64,000 bases of DNA from Sclerodactyla briareus (GCA_026419785.1 JAODTK010003643.1:248001-312000), one strand, 5' to 3'; counted from the first letter of the stretch, positions 36,105-46,944 are shown. Notes: generated by a model from the letters alone, not told the origin. Translations and numbers: made by a program.

Positions 36105-36712
36105 AACAACTTGAAGTAACAACTGCAGGAATGATTTTTACGGAGCTAATTCATACTGCTGGATAAACTGAATGCTTCAAGTCCAAACCGGAAGTTCATA
36201 GGACTTTCCGTATGGAGTTATAGTCATTTGAAGTTGTGTATTGTGAAGCATGTGTATTGGCCGCACGATCAAAATGCATCCCATTGCAATAATAAATGAT
36301 TCATACTTGCACACCCCTGCAAACATTTCTTTGTTTTCCATTGAAATTCATACATTGATTTCCCTTTGAAAACATTTACGTCTATGGGAGATGCATTGCT
36401 GTAGTGGGTGTAGGTGTTGGATTGTTACTTTGTGAGAAAGAGACCAACAGAACTTCTGCTAAATGTGACTTTTCAACAAAATGAAACACTTAAATACAAA
36501 CTAAAATACTTTTACTGTGTTGCCAATGTGTGACGTCATGCGTTATTGCGCATTTTGGTAATCCCCAATTTTCTATGCGTAATGGCCCAACTTTGAAGGC
36601 CAAAACTCCACATAGGAAATGTATTGAATGGGATTTCGACCTATAGATCAGTTTTCCATTCTCCACAAATATCCTTGTCTCCAAGCCTGCATTTTGCCCT
36701 TTAAGGGTGTTT
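36105..36712 (-). repeat. Dispersed repeat A, copy 2
   Basis: Reverse-complement partner of 4,850-5,425, colinear over about 570-600 bp with moderate divergence (see that entry for shared words). The two copies are about 31 kb apart in opposite orientation. The upstream end of this copy abuts the 115-bp inverted-repeat element at 36,715. Confidence 0.8.
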
Positions 36713-36714
36713 AA

Positions 36715-36829
36715 GGGCCTGGCTCTGTTTCCACAAAGAGTCACGTTTGGATTTACGACCATTGCATCGATAACATCCCATACAAATCGAAGATAAGATT
36801 AATCGTAACTCTTTGTAGAACGGGGCCTG
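36715..36829. mobile_element. 115-bp MITE-like inverted-repeat element
   Basis: The left end is GGGCCTGGCTCTGTTTCCAC then AAAGAGTCACG. The right end is CGTAACTCTTTGTAGAACGG then GGCCTG. They are imperfect inverted repeats of about 30 bp around the core ACAAAGAGTTACG. The interior carries TTACGACCATTGCATCGATAAC. No coding capacity, so a non-autonomous DNA transposon. A flanking target-site duplication is not evident. Confidence 0.65.
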
Positions 36830-37191
36830 TTCCTGTGGTTCCGCACCTAAGATGATCGGGGCTGGTGGCCAAGTCGTCCCTGAGTCAATGTAGACGTCTC
36901 TGCTCTGCTCTTGAGTTTGGCCCCTTGTCTCGTCCCGATGACTGAATAATGGGTCTTATGGTTACTCTATATTGTTCTTCGTAACCTTTGGAGTGGGTCG
37001 TGATAGCTTTCGTCCCTATGTATATACTGTTTTCCGCAAGCCCGTTGAGTCGGTGTATAAAGATGCCTCTCTGATACACTAGAGTGTGTCAGCGTCCCCT
37101 CCTGTCTTGTTCATCTTATACCTCTCGTACCAGGTATCTGAGAGAGGCTGTGAAAAATTTTGTGGTCTATTTTTTCCTGTTGCTTCATGGG

Positions 37192-37560
37192 TTAGATAGG
37201 TTGCACCATAACTAGCTTGTAGGCCACACCCCCCCACCCCCACCCACTTGTCCTTGGCAGATGCTGCTGCATTACTTGTGGATTCTCTTTTACGGGAGGG
37301 GCAAGAAGACGACGACCTGGGTGCTCCTTGTAGGACTCGTTCGGAGGCGTTAGAACTTCAGGTGGCTTAGTAGCATATCCAATCATTTGCTTGGTTGGAT
37401 CTATTACCGTTGAGTCGGTCCCAGTGGCGTTCACTGGTCTTCTCTTATACTCGGCTGTGTCATTAGTCCGTGGCACTGTGCTCAGGTCAATAGACTGTAA
37501 CTGTGTATTATCATCTTCGGGATGGCATGCGGGATCATGAGCTCGCCGGAAAGAATCGAT
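37192..37560 (-). pseudogene. Protein-like open segment, unknown
   Basis: A minus-strand frame is open for about 120 codons from a TGA near 37,560 to a stop at 37,192. It has a protein-like, Pro/Thr/Glu-rich composition (contains RTNDTAEYKRRPVNATGTDS and PTKQMIGYATKPPEVLTPP). It has no in-frame ATG, so it could only be an internal exon or a decayed gene. A second, shorter open frame follows at 36,885-37,079. No family recognised. Confidence 0.25.
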
Positions 37561-37685
37561 TACCTTTCAATTCATCTGCTTACTGGCCCTGGAAACCTAC
37601 AGCTTCGAGTGTTCAGTTTCGTTTGTATTAGTTCCTCCTTTATTCTATCAAGAGATGACACTCACTGTGGGGCCGAGGCGAAAGC

Positions 37686-37736
37686 CCCCCCCCCCCCCCT
37701 TTTAAGTTTCCCCCCCCCCCCCTTTTTTTTTTTACT
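37686..37736 (+). repeat. C and T homopolymer cluster
   Basis: Two long C runs and a T run follow each other. Low complexity and probably hard to sequence, so lengths are unreliable. Confidence 0.9.
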
Positions 37737-38938
37737 CCCTCACTCCGGCACATCTTTAGTCACTGCAGGCATGACCATTATCTGAATTGGGTGTGTTTGG
37801 TGGGGAGGAGAGGGAGTAGTGTTTGCCTGGTCCGCACATTTTAACTCTATTGATCAACGCAGGAAGGCTCGTAGCTTCTGATTAGTTCCCCTTCGAGGGT
37901 ATACGCCAGGGGGCTGGCTGATCGGGGGAGACCTGTGATTGGAACGGCGGGCTGATTCTCTTGGATGAACAGTTTATTGGAGCTACTCTCGGAAGAAAGT
38001 TTTCTCTTTTAGACTTCGGGCCTATCAATTGCTGTCCCTATGAGGCAGGGGTAACAACTGCTTAAAAGGCGCTTTGATCCACTTTTTGTCTCGATAATTA
38101 CTGGATCTTTTCATGTCTTTTATACGGTAATCTGGCCATAACGAAATTCCTCCAAAAGGTAATCCCGAATAGCCGTTTATATGGCGATTCCCTAGATCCA
38201 TTTTGACTCACCCCGTGGATGGAAATATAATATTACGGCTATTTACGGAGACAAGAAGGAATTTAGCAACCGTCATTATTCGAGATGTGTATTAATAGCT
38301 AGTAGGTTAACAACGACATTTCCTGATTTTTTTCGACGTTTTCAATATGTCTATCCTCCCCTAACTTCGGAAATAGGTGTATATTCACTGCACTTGGACA
38401 TACAATGTTAATTTCCTACAGTTTCTTATCAACACTGCTCACAGTCATCGGGCTCAGACAATACCCCCCCCCCCCCCGAAAAAAACTTCTGGCGAGACTA
38501 ACATAACGTCGACATAGTGGACCAGTGTAATCTTGCCCCTGGGTACGGTGCATGGTCAAGGGGTATTTCCCTGGCTGAGTCCCTAGGGTGTATGGTTGAG
38601 GGTTCTAGAATGTGCAATAAAAGCATTTAACAAACTAAAAAACGAACAAATTATTTCAGCCAGTAACCACGCTGGAAGTTAGGAGGGCTAAGACATTCAC
38701 GAGAAACGTTTTGTGTGTGGAAAAGTATTACTGGAGGACCTCCCAAAGGTTGCGAGGTCCACTCCCCCCCCCCTCCCTTCCGCCCACAGCTGCGACTTGA
38801 ATGATTGGTATTTCGATCATGTCTTGGGCAAAGACGCGGTGCCTAAATTATGCTTATTTTGTTGCTATACCCTCGACGCACCACCAATGACGGGGGGAAC
38901 TACAATCATTTCAGCATATTAGGCTGTCCGTCTGTCAG
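37737..38938. other. Unassigned DNA
   Basis: No gene recognised. Further C runs lie near 38,463-38,477 and 38,765-38,773. The right end has a possible splice acceptor (GGCTGTCCGTCTGTCAG) ending at 38,938. Confidence 0.4.
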
Positions 38939-40050
38939 AAGAACTACCACGTGACCGCTCGCCTATCAGACGCAGGAGAGGAAAAGGTGGCTTCATAGGG
39001 GTGCCGAGATCGAGATCACCATTATCCCAATAGGAATTTACCAATTCGATGAGTCAGAGACCCAAAAAAAAAAAAAAAAAAAAAAAAAAAAACAAAAAAA
39101 GAAAAAAAAAAAAAAAACAATATCAGTCTTCAGGATAACGACCATCGAGGTGTTTCGCCGTAAGACTCAGAGGAGGCGGTGTCCCCTACGAGGCACGGTA
39201 GATGAGATCCCATCACCCGAGAGAAATCCACAACTCAATAAGTCAAGAGACCTCATCAATCTTCAGGATACGATCGACATAGGTGTCGCCGATCAGACCA
39301 AGAAGACGGTGGCTTGTCGAGGTACGGAGATCGAGTCACCATTATCCTAGAGATCATTTACAACTCGATGTCAGGAGGACTTCATCATCTTCGGGATAAC
39401 GATCATCGGAGATGTTCGCCGATAAGGAGCCAGAAAGAGGCTATGGCTTCCACGAGGTACGGGGATCTCGAGATCACCATTATCCAGAGACATTTACAAC
39501 TCGATGAGCCAGGAGACCTCATCAGTCTTCCGATCACGATCGTCAATGTGTTCGCCGATCAGGCGCAGAGAAGACGTGGCTTCTTGGGAGTATCGAGAGG
39601 GAGATCACCATCATCCGAGAGAAAGTCTGGCAGTCTCGTATGAGTCAAGAGACGCCATCAATTTCCAGAATGACTATCGACAAAGCGGCGGTTCCCCCCG
39701 ATCAAGACGCAGAGAACGACGGCGTGGTTTTATGAGGATTCGGATCGATATCTCCGTCTCAAGACACCTACAATACTATTAGTCAAGAGCGTCCGTCAGT
39801 CTTCAGGATAACGATCGAAGGTGGCAGTCACCTCATGAAGAACGAGAAGGTGGTGGATTCGTGGGAGTGGTAGAATCAAGATCATCAAATGTCAAGCGAA
39901 GTCAGTCTGGCACCTGAAGACGCTCGATGGAGGTTGTCTGTTCAAGAGGAGAAGGAGAGTTTTCCGGTGATGCGCAAGATCGAAGTCCGCGGGTCAGAAG
40001 AGATTCGGCGGTCGCCGCGAGCCAGACCAGTACGGTGATATATCAGACAT
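38939..40050 (+). repeat. ~136-bp tandem repeat encoding Ser/Arg-rich peptide
   Basis: At least six to seven head-to-tail units. The landmark CCTCATCA(A/G)TCTTC and variants fall at 39,251, 39,380, 39,517, 39,653 and 39,790 (spacings 129-137 bp). In the plus strand each unit can encode about 45 residues with SR-protein-like words: DRSPIRRRRGKGG and RSRSPLS in unit 1, SPIRRRED later, SPRSRRRERRRG in unit 6, DRSPRVRRDS near the end. A plausible acceptor precedes unit 1 (AG at 38,937-38,938). The frame shifts between units and the spacing is not a strict multiple of three. This is therefore a repetitive exon with indels (real or technical), a pseudogene, or a satellite that looks coding by chance. 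A TGA lies near 40,050. Confidence 0.5.
39063..39118 (+). repeat. Poly(A) tract of about 55 bp within the Ser/Arg array
   Basis: Almost pure A with two or three single interruptions, placed between units 1 and 2 of the tandem repeat and breaking its frame. It could be an expanded microsatellite, a retro-insertion tail or an assembly artefact. Confidence 0.9.
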
Positions 40051-40847
40051 GATGTTTGTCTGTCTCTTATGTGGGTATTTCTGTCTGTAATGTCCGTTCC
40101 GTCGTCGATATTATCGCTCAGACATGTGATCCGTAATTATCATTTGTATTTTATCTCATTCATAGGTTACCAAAAAACGGATTCTTTTGCCACTATGTTA
40201 GAATATATGTACTGTGGTCAATGCAGATATTCGGCCCACTCCCTTACATACATTGTGCAAGGAAGCCCCCAGACTGAATAATAGCTGATCTGAATGCGGC
40301 CATAGACCACAAATTTTCGGTTGTCGCCAGATTCCTCTTGTGACGTCCACGGAGGGGGGGGGGGTGGTGTCTGAACTAGTAATTCATATAATGTTAATGG
40401 AGACATGATAGCCCCCCTAACAGTGACAATTTTGGTCCTCACACGTGTTTATGTGTCATCCACTGCGTTTATGTATGTAATGATAAGCCTCATGTTGCAG
40501 TTTCAGGGTTATCTCTATCTTTGAAGTAATGTAATATCGACACTTAGGTTTATCATGATATTTCGTTCTAACATGGAACGGAAGTGTATGGAATTATTAA
40601 TAAATGTGAAGCCTAGACGCTCACTGTTGGGCTTAGGTGCCGATTAGATGCTTTTTCGACTACCTCACTTCGCTGATTTTTGGCTACCGCTGGCAAGATC
40701 TGGTATTAATATATTGGGCATGGTTCTTGAGGAAGCAGGATGATGCCGGTTTATATTGCCTGTTTCGTGATCATCAATTGCGTTCCCTGGGACATATGGC
40801 AGGCCTTCCACTGACGATACTGTCCACGTTAGACTGAGACTCCACAA
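40051..40847. other. Unassigned DNA
   Basis: No gene recognised. A G run lies at about 40,352-40,362. A 66-codon open frame (40,637-40,837, +) has no recognisable domain. Confidence 0.35.
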
Positions 40848-40925
40848 ATGCGTAGCGTATCCGGTGCTGGAGTGTTAAAATCACTATTTTACGAGACAAA
40901 CGTTCTTGCTGGAAGAGAAAACGCT
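40848..40925 (+). CDS. Possible first coding exon, unknown protein
   Basis: An ATG at 40,848 with adenine at -3 opens 26 codons (MRSVSGAGVLKSLFYETN at the start) and runs exactly into GTAAGT at 40,926, a phase-0 donor. An in-frame TAG lies upstream, so this ATG is the first. I could not identify the next exon. Short ATG-to-donor segments do arise by chance, so confidence is low. Confidence 0.2.
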
Positions 40926-43205
40926 GTAAGTTTATGCGAAAAGAACCTAAAATGCCAGTCCTGCATAATTTCGTTGCTTCTGCTTTTGAGGAATATATTC
41001 CATAGAATTCATTCGCGGTGATACGCAGCCGTATACGCATTGGTACATATCTTATTTCGCCTATTCGGTGTTGGTCTGCCTTTATTTATGAATTGGGACC
41101 AAAATCTAATTTTGCTAACTAAAACAGACATCTTCAGACTCTGGCCCCCCTCATTGACGTAATTGGCGATTTTCCATACCATACGCACTATGGAATCCTA
41201 GCCTTGTTCTCTTGATCCGGGATCGGTGCCCTGGCCGTTTTGGGACCGTAGCTCATGATTGCGTGGCTACGCGGTACCTCATTGAGTCTGGGGGAGATCA
41301 GGGGCATCCGTGGTTACGCTTGCCTAGGAGAGGCAGTGATCGGAGGCGGGGGTGGTGGCGACATAGGTTCCTTCCCAGGCATGTGCTCCCTTCCCGGACT
41401 ATATTAATAATCAACAGCCAGTCGAACTATTTTTACCGACGAAGGTCGGTGCTCCGTCTGTCACTTACTACGGTGGTTTAGGAATTAGAGAACATTTTCA
41501 ACTTCGGAATGCGCGTGAGTGCTAAACACGATAACAAATGCGTCCAACAATAAATCGGAGTGCTATGCTAAATAGTCAGAGTGCAAATATCAGGATGATT
41601 AATTAATTGTCACCTCAATGCATGGATTAATTTTATCTATGAGCTACCACCTTCAAATCTATCGAATACCCCCCATGGTTCACAACATGTGGTCCTGACA
41701 TCCCGATTTGTAATAAGTCTCGTCGGTCGGTTGTGAGTACCCTACAAACACAAAACGTTTGAAAACATTTAACATGTTTCGCTGATTGTTTCGAAAACGT
41801 GTTTTGTTGAGTAACACAACTGTAGGAGAATGTTCATCGTATTTGAAAAAAAGGATTTGAACTGTAGATACAGTTCCCATTTCAGAATATCACCTCTGTT
41901 GTATCCAGGCCTGCATTGTCCCTTCATATTATTACGTTTCTAGTTGTGTGTAACTATCCAAGCCACAATTGAACACTCAATTTCACAAGCGGGAGAGGCT
42001 TTAGGCCTACGAACCTACAGAGGATGCAGGGGAAAGGACGGGCCATTGGGCTACGATGCATAGAGGTAGAGGTAGAGTAGACCTACAGGGGCTGGACACG
42101 AAGTCCACGAGTCTTCGAATATATCCAGGGGTCGTAGCTCTTACGCAGCGGTCTCACGCAGAACTACAGCGGTAGATAATCTAACAATGGGCCATACTGG
42201 TTTGTCTTCATCCATCTGGGAACCAGCTCTGCAGCCTACTGCCCCATGACGTTACTGATTTTTGATTGGAAGTAGTGGCATCCGCAAACTATTATTGCTA
42301 CATGGAGACCCCTTGAGCCCTCTCCCCCCATCCTCGACAATAATTTGATAATAATCATTTATAATTTCCAGCAAGAAATCGTCATTTTGTGATCGTTATT
42401 TTGGGTGGATAAAATGTCATCACCTCGAAATGAAACGCTTAATATCTTGGAATCCAGTGGTCATGTATACATGTTATGGGTCCTATATGGAGACACGAAT
42501 TCAATTCGCTATCCAATATTTTGAATGTCATTATGCAGTATCTGTATATATTATTTATTGGGAAGTTAACCTGTATCAACAGATACTTTCAGGCCTCAAT
42601 CCAACAAGAAATCAAAGGACAGCCAATTACACAAGGACGTCTTCAGGTTTTCATATCTTTTCATGTTAATAACGTCAGCTGTGGTAAAAATTACCCAAAC
42701 ATTTCCACTTGAAACTTTGAATGAAAAATGTGAAAATAAGGTTATAGTACTACATGCCAAAAAAAGCGTTATGTTCGATGTTTTTTCACACATGAACGTT
42801 CTAGAACATAATTTTAGACTGAGGCTCTTGAAAAATTGTGAACATGGTTTTGTTTGGGAAATTAGCGTGGGCAAGTGCAACACTCTATAACAGTGTTCAG
42901 GAATTGGGGGAACACTGTTGGGACAATATTTAAATGACATTGAAACGAGTTTGAGTAGGAAAACTGCATCGAAGTTCTGAAGTACCTCTATCACAGTGAT
43001 ATTTTGACCAAAATTCGGTCGGAAGTACCGATCCGAACCAAATCTGGGTCGATTTCATCCAGATGATTCTCAGAGTGTACTGTGCCTAATTGCTTACCCT
43101 ATACTGTTAAATTGTGTTCGCTTGCTAAATATTCGAGGTGATGTAAAATTCCAAAAATGAAATAGCGCTGGGATTATTTGCAAAGTAGACGCAAAGATAA
43201 AAAAA
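40926..43205. other. Unassigned DNA
   Basis: Overlapping open frames of 75-132 codons occur at about 42,430-42,994 on both strands, without recognisable domains. A TAGGCCTA lies at 42,002-42,009 and a GAGGTAGAGGTAGAGTAG patch near 42,064. Nothing else supported. Confidence 0.35.
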
Positions 43206-44861
43206 ATGCAATATTTTCTCCTTGTTCTGATTCGTGTTTTAGCGACCGTTACAGAAGCCACAGTAGGAGCACTGAGCGAGAGGAGACCTGGCCCATCGTC
43301 ATCTTGTCCTGCAAACTCATACCCCGTGGATGAAGCAGAATCGGAGTCTGTAGAAGAGAGGTGAGTCTGATCACTGTCCAATCGAATCCAAGCCGATTCG
43401 ACACGTACCTGGCCGATTCAGAAGCTTACGGTCTCACATCTATTAGTAGCATTACCATGACGTGATCGTGGCTCAAGTAAGGTCACCAATTGCCAGTGTT
43501 GATGGTGAAAATTACACTTTTGCCGTGGGGGAAATTAACAGAGAGAGGGACAGGGTGGTGGTAACGCAATGCTCAGTTCAATTGCCAGCAGATCATGAAT
43601 ACTGACTGTATGCAGGTGAGCAGACCTTCATGCGAAAGGTTGCGCTAGTTAATTCTTTCCCGCAGAATAGAACAATAAACTTATGGAGAATGGGCCTCGA
43701 GGCAGCCCAGGCGCGTAGTAGATAACCACACTGAACCTTTCCCTGGTTACCCCCGGTCATTTTACTCGCGGATTCATTTATAATACAAACAAGAATACCA
43801 CATTTTACCAGTTTCGCTATAGTTAGCCTACCCCTGGTGACAAGCGTGAAAAGAATAATACCCGGTGGTACATCGAAAAAAAAAGTAACAACAACAGTGC
43901 GCGCGTCGGAAACTCCCTCGAATGTCTAGCAAATTTAGGAACGTCATACCGTACAGCACACGTAGCATATGAGTACCGTATAAATATTGTATGAAACACT
44001 CAGCGAGGCAATTCGAGTGAGCAATATCGTATCAAAGAGGAATGACCATACAAAGAATCAGTAGTCAGGTATAGTAGTAAGGTCATGACCATACGCACAA
44101 CGAATGTCATAAATGGCACCAGTGGCGTACCCACGAGGAGGGGGGTCAGAAACATGACCAACGTGATCAATAAAATTTAATAAAAAGTTTTTTGGCAGTT
44201 CAGTGGAGGTTCTGCAATGTTATTTAGCACAGTATGCAGCGCATGGTATAGGGCCCATAAATGTACTTATCCCCAATAGGGAGGGTGAGGCTTCTTATGA
44301 GGGGACGCTTCTCTTGTCTCTTGTGTTCCGACCTCAGACACCCCCCCCCCCACAACAGTTCTCTCGGTATGCGCATGCACAGGCGCACACACTCGCGATT
44401 TAGAGGAAGTAATGCTTGTATGCTCGGTGAATCTCGGCTATCGACAGTTGTCAGTGACAAGCCACGTATCACGATCTTGTGCAAGGTTTATTGCTTCTTC
44501 CGAACTGTTAATTAAGGTCCATAAATTGCGACTTTTGCCAAGCAGGGGTAGTCACGCGTCTCCCAACTGGTTTTTAGCTTAGCTTCCGTGTTTCTCTTGG
44601 AGCCAACATCACTGCAGGAGTCTTGCTGCGTGCCGACAAATCTCAATCTCCATTGTGCTACTATGGATGACGTGCCTAATTCATAGGTTCATGCACAGTC
44701 GACTGAGCCTGCATCAACCAATCACACTCCAGTATGATTATCGAGTGTGGATAGTTTACTTATATCGATCCAATATTCGTTCTACACTCTATTTCAGAGC
44801 AAGGGTGCATGCAAACGGAGACGAAAAATCCGCACAACGCTACCCGAACCCAGGAAACTGA
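43206..44861 (+). CDS. Putative small secreted protein, two exons
   Basis: Exon 1 is 43,206-43,360 and exon 2 coding is 44,798-44,861. The ATG has adenine at -3 (AAAAAATGC). Codons 2-18 look like a signal peptide (hydrophobic FLLVLIRVLATV, with an unusual Arg10 inside the core). Next come a dibasic site at residues 26-27 (SERRPGP), a Ser/Pro segment with one Cys, and an acidic stretch ending VEE. The donor is consensus (AGAGAG, then GTGAGT, phase 2). The proposed acceptor TTCTACACTCTATTTCAG is strong, and joining restores an Arg codon and 20 more codons to TGA, for 72 residues in total. The intron of about 1.44 kb contains a repeat G copy. ATTAAA near 45,272 could be a polyadenylation signal. 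The dibasic site would suit a prohormone-like precursor, but I recognise no family. Exon 2 is the less certain part. Confidence 0.4.
44120..44355 (+). mobile_element. Repeat G, copy 1, in the intron
   Basis: Begins CAGTGGCGTACCCACGAGG. Shares with 45,638-45,937 the words TGTTATTTAGCA, GCAGTGCA-like GCAGCGCA, TAGGGCCCA, CCAATAGGG and ATGAGGGGACGC (ATGAGGGCCGC). It ends near a C run. A non-autonomous element by its ends in the other copy. Lies inside the intron of the putative secreted-protein gene. Confidence 0.65.
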
Positions 44862-44869
44862 CATCCGAA

Positions 44870-45637
44870 AGAGGAAAAGTGAAAACAAAAAGATGAAAGC
44901 TTCGTAACCAGAGGCATAACGGGATTCGTTAGTAACACATTTATTGTTATTTATTCTGTTGCTAATGGTGCTGAGAGTTATACTGTGATTACTTCATGCG
45001 TTCTTCGCGTGTGTTTGTCTTCCTGAAGCCTAATTTTTAAAAATCGTATATTCAAGCACATTACGCATTTGTCGACAAACTTCCCATATTAGAATAGACA
45101 TATGAGAGGAAAATTCGCTGATATATGAAGCAGATGGTGACAAATTAAAAACCTACAATCAGATACATCCCAGTCATCTGGGTATATCTGAGCTTCATTT
45201 GGAGATGGAATGGGTTCTTGGCATTGGGAAAAGATGACAACAAGAACACTTGTACGCAATACTTTCAATATATTAAATAACTGTGTAATATTAGGGAAAC
45301 ATAATCTGATTGTGTAAGAAGAATGGTGGAAAAAATGTTACTTTCCACCTGGATGATGAGAACACACCATATATGATTGACCCAACTTTCATGCATGGTC
45401 ATCCGAAATACTTCATAGGAGTAGAAACCGTTTGACCTACAAAAACAAAATGGCTTGACGTTTGACCCCAGTTAACTTGGACTACCTGGAACTCCATATA
45501 AGTCAATTCAATCTAGTACAGTAATATGATTAACGGACCATGTTATCCAATTCCAATTCGTGGAAGAAGGGCGCACTTTGTCAATTAACCCTCAACTGTT
45601 CTATTTCGCGACATCACGCGTGGAGGAGCATCTTGGA
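44870..45637. other. Unassigned DNA
   Basis: AT-rich; probable 3' flank of the putative gene ending at 44,861. ATTAAA near 45,272. No other gene seen. Confidence 0.4.
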
Positions 45638-45937
45638 CAGTGGCGTACGCACGGGGGGGGGAGGGGGGGGCCTTTGAACCCCAATCCCCCATTTACCCCA
45701 ATTTTTAACACAAAAAACTGAGGTGTTGCAGTCAGTAGAAGTTTGCAGATGTTATTTAGCAAACATTGCAAGAAGCAGTGCAGTGGTGGGTCTAGGGGCC
45801 CAACATCGACTTTTTGCCAATAGGGCGGGTTGGCCAGTATGAGGGCCGCACTTCCCTGGCGGTCGACATCAACCATCCACCGACCCCCCCCACCCCCCCC
45901 CCCTTAGCCTGACAAATCTTGCGTACGCTACGCCATA
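45638..45937 (+). mobile_element. Repeat G, copy 2, with inverted-repeat ends
   Basis: The left end CAGTGGCGTACGCACGGGG faces the right end GCGTACGCTACGCCATATGG, inverted repeats around GGCGTA(GC)GTACGC. Internal sequence is shared with 44,120-44,355. G runs near the left end and C runs near the right end also mirror each other. CAG-type ends are seen in hAT-like elements, but I saw no clear 8-bp target duplication, so class is open. Confidence 0.65.
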
Positions 45938-46290
45938 TGGATCTCTCAATCCCTGAAAACTTCAGCATTGGTCCCAAGTATACTGACAACTTTCATGATA
46001 ACCCATCTGAACTGCAGGATGAGAAAGCATTTTACCGTATACACAAATGGACATAATGATCGATCAAAGGATGTAGAGTAGTAGCAATATGAAATATTAA
46101 ATCGTGGAATGATGGATTATCATGCACTGATAACCTAAGATAAGAACCAACTTCTTTAAAATAAGACACGACGACCTCCTAACTGCTCTGGTCTCTTAGG
46201 TGTGACAATTTCTGGTGTGTAATTATAGGTTTACACTATACACCCAGGAACCGAGTCCGTTGCAATTGACCGTCATTGAATGTCTTTTTT
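45938..46290. other. Unassigned DNA
   Basis: No gene, repeat or RNA recognised; presumably the 3' flank of the minus-strand ORF that ends at 46,291. Confidence 0.4.
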
Positions 46291-46656
46291 TTATTTTTTA
46301 TTCAACTCTTCAAAAACACAAAAAAAAAAAACAACCTGTTTAATCTCATACTTTCTAGCCATTTCTGTTAAAGTTGCGTCGATATCATTGATCAATTGAT
46401 GAAATATTCCATGATGATGATTTTCACCAGGTACTCTCGCAAAACTCTGGGGACGGTCAAGATGAATACGAAGAGAGGGGGAGAAATTCTCGAGGGTTAA
46501 TTCACAGACGAGGTGGTGAAGGCAGAGCCGATAAGCTATTTGTTTCGCAGAACCCTGGTCAATATTAGGTGATTGAAAATTGGAATTTGTTCGAAATTTA
46601 TTAATTTTATCATTGTGTCGTGATGAACGAATGGCACAGGGCCGATTCAATAACAT
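46291..46656 (-). CDS. Hypothetical 121-aa protein, intronless ORF
   Basis: The ATG at 46,656 has adenine at -3 (AAAAACAATGT) and the ORF runs 121 codons to TAA. Codon use is coding-like and the peptide is protein-like: RLCLHHLVCELTLENFSPSL in the middle, then ENHHHGIFHQLINDID and LTEMARKYEIKQ. The last 20 codons run through a T-rich stretch on the sense strand and end GAATAAAAAATAA, so an AATAAA signal overlaps the stop. A TATA box lies about 80 bp upstream. No signal peptide, membrane segment or known domain is recognised. The T run makes the C-terminal frame uncertain; a GT splice at KQ is another possibility. Confidence 0.4.
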   Translation of the reverse strand: MLLNRPCAIRSSRHNDKINKFRTNSNFQSPNIDQGSAKQIAYRLCLHHLVCELTLENFSPSLRIHLDRPQSFARVPGENHHHGIFHQLINDIDATLTEMARKYEIKQVVFFFCVFEELNKK

Positions 46657-46730
46657 TGTTTTTCTTCTACGTTGCGAAACTGACTCACGTTTCGATCAGT
46701 AACCACCGGTCAGGATATGTGCGTTATTCT

Positions 46731-46743
46731 CTGTATATATAGG
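46731..46743 (-). promoter_or_regulatory. TATA box upstream of the 121-aa ORF
   Basis: Minus strand CCTATATATACAG, about 78 bp before the ATG at 46,656. A TATA box acts about 30 bp before transcription start, which would leave a 5' leader of about 50 nt. A very similar word (CCGAACCTATATA) occurs on the minus strand near 21,823-21,836. TATA words arise often in AT-rich DNA, so the call rests on its position before the ORF. Confidence 0.35.
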
Positions 46744-46944
46744 TTCGGTTATACTCGAACATAGATAGGAAGAGAAATTTTAGGGCTTTTCAATTTGATG
46801 GCTGTTCTATTTTAACGAGTTTTATGTTAGGTCTGGCAGGCTTTTATTTTGCGCTTAATAGTTGAAGGGCGTTGGTCACGGCCTTGGATCTTGGAGGAAA
46901 ACCTTTGTGATTCTTGAAGAAGTCAAGGATTATGCAGTCATGAC

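Noticed and set aside
35900-36166. 88-codon plus-strand ORF after a good splice acceptor
   Set aside because: Its second half lies in dispersed repeat A and is not open in the other copy.
42596-42994. 132-codon minus-strand ORF
   Set aside because: No domain, and plus-strand frames over the same DNA are equally open; ORFs of this length are expected by chance in 64 kb of AT-rich DNA.
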